Part shown: positions 1 through 4,928 of the stretch, in pieces
How positions within the stretch are numbered: the first letter of the stretch is position 1
Layout of the letters: each line of letters starts with the position of its first letter
Assembly (NCBI GenBank): GCA_028718065.1
Contig: JAQUMP010000207.1
Coordinates: 1 to 6,490, forward strand
Length of the DNA: 6,490 nucleotides
Origin: Chitinivibrionales bacterium
GTDB taxonomy: Bacteria; Fibrobacterota; Chitinivibrionia; Chitinivibrionales; FEN-1185
Direction: 5' to 3'
Program-made: the position numbers and the translations under genes
The notes under the pieces: model-generated
The model's input: only the letters and a program-made list of their open reading frames with translations
Databases searched by the model: none
What the model was told of the DNA's origin: nothing

Positions 1-420
1 GTTGGGTTTGTTGGAACCCTCCTCCACCCGCTCGGAGACCAGCAGAATGGGAATAAAAGGCTGGATGGCGTAAAGATCGAACATCTCCATGCGTAAAGCG
101 GAAATGGAATTAAGCACCGGCATGGCGCCGTTGGCTTTTTTGGGGTCGTACGCTTTAAGCCCGGCCTCGGCCAGCGTTGGGTCCGGCGTGTCGATGGAGA
201 GCGGTTTGGATGTTACCTGCTGGATGCGCCTCACCAGGTCGGCCATAAACTCCGGCGGGCGCCGCCCCACGTTTACATCCACGCAATAGGCGCCCTTATC
301 GCTCTGGGTTTTGGCAAGCTCAACAATGCCGTCTAAGTTGCCTGCCTCGTAGAGCGCATGGGTGGAGGGAACGGAATCGTTGATTGATTCGGCGATAATG
401 CGCAAGCCTGCGATGGCCAT
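1..420 (-). CDS. Methyltetrahydrofolate:corrinoid methyltransferase-like protein, pterin-binding (DHPS-like) domain, partial (5' part only)
   Basis: The first 140 residues are present; the gene continues past the left edge. The protein starts MAIAGLRIIAESIND and fits the N-terminal half of the pterin-binding TIM barrel shared by dihydropteroate synthase and methyl-THF methyltransferases (AcsE/MeTr, the MetH pterin domain). Visible landmarks are a DVNVG strand motif at residues 48-52, SIDTPD at 75-80 and VLNSIS at 102-107. Aligned from memory, Asp77 and Asn104 match the pterin-binding Asp and Asn of Moorella MeTr. The family moves the methyl group of 5-methyl-THF to the cobalt of a corrinoid protein, in the cytoplasm. 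The gene lies 88 nt downstream of fhs on the same strand, which supports a Wood-Ljungdahl role. The start is set by AAAGGAG six bases upstream. The usual GERIN motif near the N-terminus reads AESIN, so this is a divergent member. Dihydropteroate synthase is a less likely alternative given the neighbours. Confidence 0.83.
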   Translation of the reverse strand, partial: MAIAGLRIIAESINDSVPSTHALYEAGNLDGIVELAKTQSDKGAYCVDVNVGRRPPEFMADLVRRIQQVTSKPLSIDTPDPTLAEAGLKAYDPKKANGAMPVLNSISALRMEMFDLYAIQPFIPILLVSERVEEGSNKPN

Positions 421-426
421 AAGATG

Positions 427-433
427 CTCCTTT
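427..433 (-). promoter_or_regulatory. Shine-Dalgarno site of the methyltransferase gene
   Basis: On the minus strand this reads AAAGGAG, six bases before the ATG at 420. It is a strong ribosome binding site and supports that start. Confidence 0.75.
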
Positions 434-464
434 ATGTCAAGAAATAAATGGAATTACATTCATG

Positions 465-490
465 TAGAGACGTAGCGCGCTACGTCTCTA
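465..490. repeat. Perfect 26-nt palindrome between fhs and the methyltransferase gene
   Basis: The left arm TAGAGACGTAGCG (465-477) is followed directly by its exact reverse complement (478-490). As RNA it can form an 11-bp stem (465-475 with 480-490) closed by a CGCG loop. It lies 19 nt after the fhs stop and 44 nt before the methyltransferase start. Neither strand has a U-run directly after the stem, so it is not a classical intrinsic terminator. It could be a dispersed palindromic repeat, an mRNA processing or stability hairpin that uncouples the two genes, or a protein binding site. The palindrome is read directly from the sequence; its function is unknown. Confidence 0.85.
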
Positions 491-508
491 GAAAAAATTA
501 ACCGTTTT

Positions 509-2272
509 TTAAAACAGCCCTGTTACCTTGCCCGTTTCCACATTTACATCTACCCGGCGGAAAGCCGGGTCGGAGGCCGTGCCGGGCATGAGCGTAATGG
601 TCCCCGCCACGGGCACGATAAATTCCGCGCCGCGATACGTAAGGATGTCGCGCACACGCAGCTTCCATCCCTTGGGCACGCCTTTACGATTGGGATCATC
701 CGAAAGCGAGAGCTGCGTCTTGACCATGCAGAGTCCCATGGCGGAAAGCTCCGGGTCTTTATCGATGCGTTTGGCCTTTTCGGCCGCTTCGGGCGTAAGC
801 TCCGCGCCGTCGGCGCCGTACACGTTTTTGGCGATCTGTTCGATACGCGTGATCAGCGGGGCCTTGATATCGTAAAGGTATTTAAAGTCATTGGGCTCGT
901 TGCATGCGTCAATTACGGCGTCGGCCAGCTCCAGAGCGCCTTCGCCGCCCTTTTCCCAGTGCTTGGAAAGGGCCACGCGCGCGCCCGAAGCTTCGGCGAT
1001 GCGGCGCACCGCGGCCACTTCGTTTTTGGTATCGGAGCTGAAGGCGTTGATGCACACCACCGGGTTAATGCCCGACTTCTTGATAATGCCGATATGATGC
1101 AGCAGGTTTTCGCAGCCGGCTTCCACCCAACCCACGTTCTCTTGGGCATATTCTTTGGGCATGGGTTTGCCGGGCACCGGGATGGGCGCGCCGCCGTGGC
1201 ACTTGAGCGCGCGGATGGTGGCCACCACCACGGCCGCGTTCGGTTTACAACCGCTAAAGCGGCACTTGAGGTCGCAGAATTTTTCAAAGCCGATGTCCGC
1301 GGCAAAGCCGGATTCGGTAACGTGATAGTCGCCGAGCTTAAGGCCGATGCGGTCGGCGATAATGGACGATTGACCGATGGCAATGTTGGCGAACGGCCCC
1401 GCGTGCACTAAAACGGGCTGGCCTTCAATGGTCTGCAGGAGGTTTGGATTAATGGCCTCGGCCATCCAGGCCGTCATGGCGCCATCGACGCCCAGGTCGG
1501 CGGTGGTAACCGGCGCGCCCTCTTTACTATAGGCAACAACGATTTTGCCCATGCGCTGCCGCAGGTCTTTAATATCGCGCGCCACCGCCAGAATCGCCAT
1601 GACTTCCGAGGAAACCGCGATGGCGAATTTGCTCTGCATTAAAAAACCGTCCATCTTGCCGCCGATGCCGATGACGATATTGCGCAGCGCTTGTGCGCAA
1701 AAGTCAATAACCCATCCTATTTCAACCTGGTTGGGATCTATGTCAAGCCGCTTAAGGCCGATTTCGGCCAATTTTTTATCGGTATAGTTGCGCTCGTGCT
1801 GCATGCGTGCGGTAAGCGCTACCATAGCCAGGTTATGCGCGTTTATAACGGCATTAATGTCGCCGGTGAGACCGAGCGAAAAGGGCGTAAGCGGTATGCA
1901 CTGCGAGAGGCCGCCGCCGGCAGCCGACCCTTTTATATTCATGGTCGGGCCGCCCGAAGGCTGGCGAATGGCCGCGATCACTTTTTTGCCGCGTTTGCCC
2001 AAACCCTCGGTGAGCCCCATGGTGGTGGTGGATTTGCCTTCGCCCAGCGGCGTAGGCGTAATGGCCGTAACATCGATATATTTGCCGTCGGGTTTGCCGC
2101 TCATGCGCGAGAGGATCGATTGAAAATCGAGTTTGGCCACATAGTGGCCGTGCGGCAACAATTCTTTTTTGTCAAGACCGAGTTCTTCGCCAAGCTGGGC
2201 CACGGTTTTCATATGGGCTTCCGCGTCTTCGGCGATTTTCCAGTCCGGGTTTTTCGTAGGATCAAGCGACAT
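509..2272 (-). CDS. fhs: Formate--tetrahydrofolate ligase (formyl-THF synthetase)
   Basis: This enzyme makes 10-formyl-THF from formate, THF and ATP, the formate-activating step of the methyl branch of the Wood-Ljungdahl pathway, in the cytoplasm. The protein is 587 aa, slightly longer than the roughly 556-560 aa common in acetogens. Visible motifs are the ATP-binding P-loop TPTPLGEGKS (residues 72-81, Lys80), RQPSGGPTM (103-111), NIKGSAAGGG (112-121), LTGDINAV (from 135), and the C-terminal LMPGTASDP segment near 561-569. It ends TGKVTGLF. The start at 2272 is chosen because a perfect AAGGAGG lies five bases upstream. An in-frame ATG at 2299 would add nine residues (MNDHSKEDL) but would place this Shine-Dalgarno site inside the gene. 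Fhs is followed on the same strand by the methyltransferase gene and is divergent from the formate dehydrogenase genes that would supply or consume its formate. The identity is secure. Confidence 0.97.
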   Translation of the reverse strand: MSLDPTKNPDWKIAEDAEAHMKTVAQLGEELGLDKKELLPHGHYVAKLDFQSILSRMSGKPDGKYIDVTAITPTPLGEGKSTTTMGLTEGLGKRGKKVIAAIRQPSGGPTMNIKGSAAGGGLSQCIPLTPFSLGLTGDINAVINAHNLAMVALTARMQHERNYTDKKLAEIGLKRLDIDPNQVEIGWVIDFCAQALRNIVIGIGGKMDGFLMQSKFAIAVSSEVMAILAVARDIKDLRQRMGKIVVAYSKEGAPVTTADLGVDGAMTAWMAEAINPNLLQTIEGQPVLVHAGPFANIAIGQSSIIADRIGLKLGDYHVTESGFAADIGFEKFCDLKCRFSGCKPNAAVVVATIRALKCHGGAPIPVPGKPMPKEYAQENVGWVEAGCENLLHHIGIIKKSGINPVVCINAFSSDTKNEVAAVRRIAEASGARVALSKHWEKGGEGALELADAVIDACNEPNDFKYLYDIKAPLITRIEQIAKNVYGADGAELTPEAAEKAKRIDKDPELSAMGLCMVKTQLSLSDDPNRKGVPKGWKLRVRDILTYRGAEFIVPVAGTITLMPGTASDPAFRRVDVNVETGKVTGLF

Positions 2273-2277
2273 CAGGT

Positions 2278-2284
2278 CCTCCTT
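2278..2284 (-). promoter_or_regulatory. Shine-Dalgarno site of fhs (decides the start)
   Basis: On the minus strand this reads AAGGAGG, five bases before the ATG at 2272. A full anti-SD match at ideal spacing favours this start over the in-frame ATG at 2299. Confidence 0.85.
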
Positions 2285-2385
2285 GCTATGATCATTCACG
2301 GTGTTGGTTCATAGGCATTCGGGCATATTCATTAAAACGAGGTTTTTAAAATAATAGATGGAGCGGGCCGAATACATCTTTAGGC

Positions 2386-2391
2386 TATAAT
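2386..2391 (+). promoter_or_regulatory. Possible -10 element (TATAAT) for the formate dehydrogenase operon
   Basis: A perfect TATAAT lies about 100 nt upstream of the first gene of the plus-strand operon. No good -35 hexamer is seen at the usual distance, and the region is AT-rich, so chance is possible. It sits inside a weak inverted repeat (TTTAG...CTAAA) that might be an operator. Confidence 0.3.
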
Positions 2392-2481
2392 ATGGCTAAA
2401 GCTTAATAAATGGCGGCATTGTGGATAAAAAAGTAGAAATTATGGGACCGCAATTATATTTTAGGAAGAAATTTAAGGCTT

Positions 2482-2485
2482 GGAG
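2482..2485 (+). promoter_or_regulatory. Shine-Dalgarno site of the NuoE-like gene
   Basis: GGAG lies six bases before the ATG at 2492. It supports that start over the TTG at 2480, although an AAGG just before the TTG leaves some doubt. Confidence 0.6.
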
Positions 2486-2491
2486 CATCCG

Positions 2492-3031
2492 ATGAATCCC
2501 CATGGAAAAACCGAAAATGCTTTGCCCGAAGTCTTGACCGGCAATAGTGAGGCGGAGTTTATAACTTCTATTATTGCACCCTACCGTGACATGCCGGGAG
2601 CGCTTATTCCGCTGTTGCAGGCCGTTCAGCAAAAATTCGGTTATTTATCGGACAACGCCCTGCGCAGTGTGAGCGACGGCCTGGGCCTGCCGCTTGCCAA
2701 GGTTTTCGGCGTGGTAACGTTCTACTCTTTTTTCTCCCGCGTTCCGCGGGGAAAATTCCTTATCCGCGTCTGCCTGGGAACGGCCTGCTATGTGCTGGGC
2801 GCCGCCGATGTTCTGGATTGTTTACAAAAGGAACTTGAGATCGGCGTCGGCCAGACCACCTCCGACGGCATCTTTACCCTCGACGTGGGGCGCTGTTTTG
2901 GGGCCTGCGGATTGGCGCCGGTTATTATGATTAACGACACCGTGCACCAGCAGGTGCGGCCGTCGCAGGTGCCTAAAATTCTGGCCGGCTATCGCAAATC
3001 GCTCCTTTCCGCCCTTGAGAATGGCCAATGA
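2492..3031 (+). CDS. NuoE-like [2Fe-2S] subunit of NAD-dependent formate dehydrogenase
   Basis: This 179-aa protein belongs to the NuoE / 24-kDa thioredoxin-like [2Fe-2S] family (related to HydC, HndA and HylC). An N-terminal helical part (about residues 20-75, including PLLQAVQQKFGYL) precedes the ferredoxin fold. The four cluster ligands are Cys94 and Cys99 (CLGTAC) and Cys135 and Cys139 (CFGAC). This Cx4C...Cx3C pattern defines the family. The protein passes electrons between the NuoF-like flavin subunit and other clusters of the soluble complex. The start at ATG 2492 is chosen because GGAG (2482-2485) lies six bases upstream; a TTG at 2480 would add four residues. The stop overlaps the next ATG in an ATGA, so the two are probably translationally coupled. 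The neighbours (a NuoF-like subunit and FdhA) argue for a formate dehydrogenase complex rather than respiratory complex I. Confidence 0.93.
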   Translation: MNPHGKTENALPEVLTGNSEAEFITSIIAPYRDMPGALIPLLQAVQQKFGYLSDNALRSVSDGLGLPLAKVFGVVTFYSFFSRVPRGKFLIRVCLGTACYVLGAADVLDCLQKELEIGVGQTTSDGIFTLDVGRCFGACGLAPVIMINDTVHQQVRPSQVPKILAGYRKSLLSALENGQ

Positions 3032-4893
3032 AAAACAGCGTGCCCAAGATCGCAACCAGAGCGGACCTGGACCGCGTCCGCGACGCCGCTCGCAGTGCAC
3101 CGGACAAGGACGTGCGGGAAAAAATACTTGTTTGCACCGGCGGCGGCTGCATGGCCGCAGGCGCCAAGGCGATAAAAACCGCGCTTACCGGGGAACTCAA
3201 AAAGCAGGGTCTGGAAAAAGAGGTCGCTCTGGTTGAAACCGGCTGTCTTGGGCCGTGCGTGGTCGGGCCGGTTCTTGTCATGAGTAAAGAGCGTGTTTTT
3301 TATCAGGGCGTGGCGCCCGCGGATGCCGCCGAGATTGTGCAGGAGCATATTGTAAAGGGCCGGATTATCGAGCGGCTCGCCTGGAAAGAGGGACCGCATA
3401 AAACGCCGCTACCTTTGCAAGCGGAAATCCCGTTTTTCAAACGTCAAACTAAAATCGTACTGCGCAACTGCGGCGTAATCGATCCCAACAGTATCGACGA
3501 TTACATCGGCCACGATGGTTATCAGGCCGTCGCGCAAGCGCTTTTTTCCATGACGCCCGAAACCGTGATCGAAGAAATGAAAAAATCGGGACTGCGCGGA
3601 CGCGGCGGGGCAGGTTTTCCGACTCATTTAAAATGGGCCATGGCGCGGAAAAGTCCGGGTGAGGTCAAATACATTTTGTGTAATGCCGACGAGGGTGATC
3701 CGGGCGCCTTCATGGACCGCAGCGTCCTGGAGGGCGATCCGCATGCGGTAATCGAAGGCATGCTCATCGGCGGCTATGCCATCGGCGCACACCAGGGCTA
3801 CGTTTACGTGCGCGCGGAGTATCCCCTGGCGGTCGAACGTTTGCAAAGGGCAATCGAGGCGGCCTCCGAGCGCGGCCTGCTGGGAGAAAACATTTTAGGT
3901 TCGGGCTTTAACTTTGCGCTCGAAATCCGTAAGGGCTCCGGCGCCTTTGTCTGCGGCGAAGAGACCGCGCTTATGGCCTCGATCGAAGGCAATCGCGGGG
4001 AGCCGCGTCCGCGACCACCCTACCCCGCGCTGAAAGGCCTCTGGCGCCGGCCGACGGTGCTTAACAATGTAGAAACATTCGCCAATGTGCCTTTTATAAT
4101 CGCCCGCGGCGGCGCGGCATATTCCGCGCTCGGCACCGAGCGCAGCAAGGGCAGCAAGGTCTTTGCATTGGCCGGCGCGATTACTATTTCGGGGCTGGTG
4201 GAGGTGCCGGTCGGAACGCCACTGGAGGACCTTATTTATGAAATCGGGGGCGGCATAAAGGGCGGCAGGAATTTTAAGGCCGCGCAGATCGGCGGGCCCT
4301 CGGGCGGCTGCATCCCGCGCGAGCACATTGCCGTACCGCTGGATTACGAATCGCTCAACGCCCTCGGCGCCATCATGGGGTCGGGCGGATTGGTGGTTAT
4401 GGACGAAAGCGCCTGCATGGTTGACGTGGCCCGTTTTTTTATGGAATTCGTGCAGGAAGAATCCTGCGGCAAGTGCGTGCCCTGCCGTGAAGGCACCAAA
4501 CGCATGCTTGACATTCTCAACAAGATCTGCGCGGGCGACGGCTGTCCGGAAGACCTGGCGCTCTTGCAGGAGTTGGGCGGTCAAATCAAGGCGGCCTCGC
4601 TCTGCGGACTCGGACAAACGGCCCCCAATCCGGTCTTGTCCACCATGCGCCACTTTCGTGACGAATACGAGGCGCACATCGTGCACAAGCGTTGCCCGGC
4701 GGGCGTGTGCGCGGCCCTGCTCGTGTACAGTATTACCGACGCCTGCACCGGCTGCGGCGCTTGCAAACGGGCCTGTCCGAGCGCAGCGATTGCCGGCAGC
4801 GCAAAGGTAAAGCACATCATCGATCCGGCGCTCTGCATCCGTTGCGGCGCCTGCTTTAAGGCATGCAAGTTCGGGGCTGTGCTGAAAGCGTGA
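3028..4893 (+). CDS. NuoF-like NADH/FMN-binding iron-sulfur subunit of formate dehydrogenase (HydB/HndC/HylB type)
   Basis: This 621-aa protein is longer than complex I NuoF (about 430-450 aa) because it carries extra domains at both ends. Residues 30-115 form a thioredoxin-like [2Fe-2S] domain (Cys36, Cys41, Cys73, Cys77). The NuoF core follows: GLRGRGGAGFPT (188-199) and the NADEGDPGAF segment (219-228) bind FMN and NADH, with GSGAFVCGEETA at 303-314. Next is the N3-type [4Fe-4S] site Cys480-x2-Cys483-x2-Cys486 with Cys526. The C-terminal two-[4Fe-4S] ferredoxin domain has Cys573/576/579/583 and Cys603/606/609/613. This layout is known from NAD(P)-linked and electron-bifurcating [FeFe]-hydrogenases and formate dehydrogenases. 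It would exchange electrons between NAD(H) and the Fe-S chain that reaches FdhA. The start overlaps the upstream stop (ATGA) and has only a weak GAG upstream, which fits translational coupling. Whether the complex bifurcates electrons with ferredoxin cannot be decided from sequence alone. Confidence 0.95.
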   Translation: MKNSVPKIATRADLDRVRDAARSAPDKDVREKILVCTGGGCMAAGAKAIKTALTGELKKQGLEKEVALVETGCLGPCVVGPVLVMSKERVFYQGVAPADAAEIVQEHIVKGRIIERLAWKEGPHKTPLPLQAEIPFFKRQTKIVLRNCGVIDPNSIDDYIGHDGYQAVAQALFSMTPETVIEEMKKSGLRGRGGAGFPTHLKWAMARKSPGEVKYILCNADEGDPGAFMDRSVLEGDPHAVIEGMLIGGYAIGAHQGYVYVRAEYPLAVERLQRAIEAASERGLLGENILGSGFNFALEIRKGSGAFVCGEETALMASIEGNRGEPRPRPPYPALKGLWRRPTVLNNVETFANVPFIIARGGAAYSALGTERSKGSKVFALAGAITISGLVEVPVGTPLEDLIYEIGGGIKGGRNFKAAQIGGPSGGCIPREHIAVPLDYESLNALGAIMGSGGLVVMDESACMVDVARFFMEFVQEESCGKCVPCREGTKRMLDILNKICAGDGCPEDLALLQELGGQIKAASLCGLGQTAPNPVLSTMRHFRDEYEAHIVHKRCPAGVCAALLVYSITDACTGCGACKRACPSAAIAGSAKVKHIIDPALCIRCGACFKACKFGAVLKA

Positions 4894-4911
4894 GAGGAAT
4901 TATTAATTTAC

Positions 4912-4918
4912 AAAAGGA
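4912..4918 (+). promoter_or_regulatory. Shine-Dalgarno site of fdhA (decides the start)
   Basis: AAAAGGA ends ten bases before the ATG at 4929. The in-frame ATG at 4920 is only one base from it, too close to use, and the ATG at 4863 lies inside the upstream gene. This selects 4929. Confidence 0.6.
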
Positions 4919-4928
4919 TATGCAATCC

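Larger units (their letters stand above)
2300..2491. promoter_or_regulatory. AT-rich divergent intergenic region with promoters for both gene sets
   Basis: This is the only sizeable gap between the two divergent gene sets, so promoters for both must lie here or just inside the flanking genes. It is much richer in A and T than the genes. A perfect TATAAT occurs on the plus strand at 2386-2391, flanked by short arms TTTAG (2379-2383) and CTAAA (2396-2400). Another TATAAT reads on the minus strand at 2458-2453. Neither has a convincing TTGACA at 16-18 nt, so the promoter positions are tentative. I found no convincing gene, riboswitch or sigma-54 motif here. Confidence 0.5.

Noticed and set aside
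89..289. Small plus-strand open frame near the left edge
   Set aside because: It is antisense to the methyltransferase-like gene, which has clear family motifs and a strong ribosome binding site.
435..440. TTGACA -35 box on the minus strand upstream of the methyltransferase gene
   Set aside because: It is only 14 bases from the start codon and overlaps the space next to the Shine-Dalgarno site, leaving no room for a -10 and a transcript leader.
465..490. Intrinsic terminator
   Set aside because: The stem is strong, but no U-run directly follows it on either strand.
2272..2299. N-terminal extension of Fhs from the ATG at 2299
   Set aside because: The perfect AAGGAGG at 2284-2278 would be internal; it is ideally placed for the ATG at 2272.
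1691..2314. Plus-strand open frame of 207 codons
   Set aside because: It lies antisense inside fhs; no motif or ribosome binding site supports it.
3895..4815. Long minus-strand open frame (306 codons)
   Set aside because: It is antisense to the well-supported NuoF-like gene, has a low-complexity Ala/Arg/Gly-rich composition and shows no recognisable family motif.
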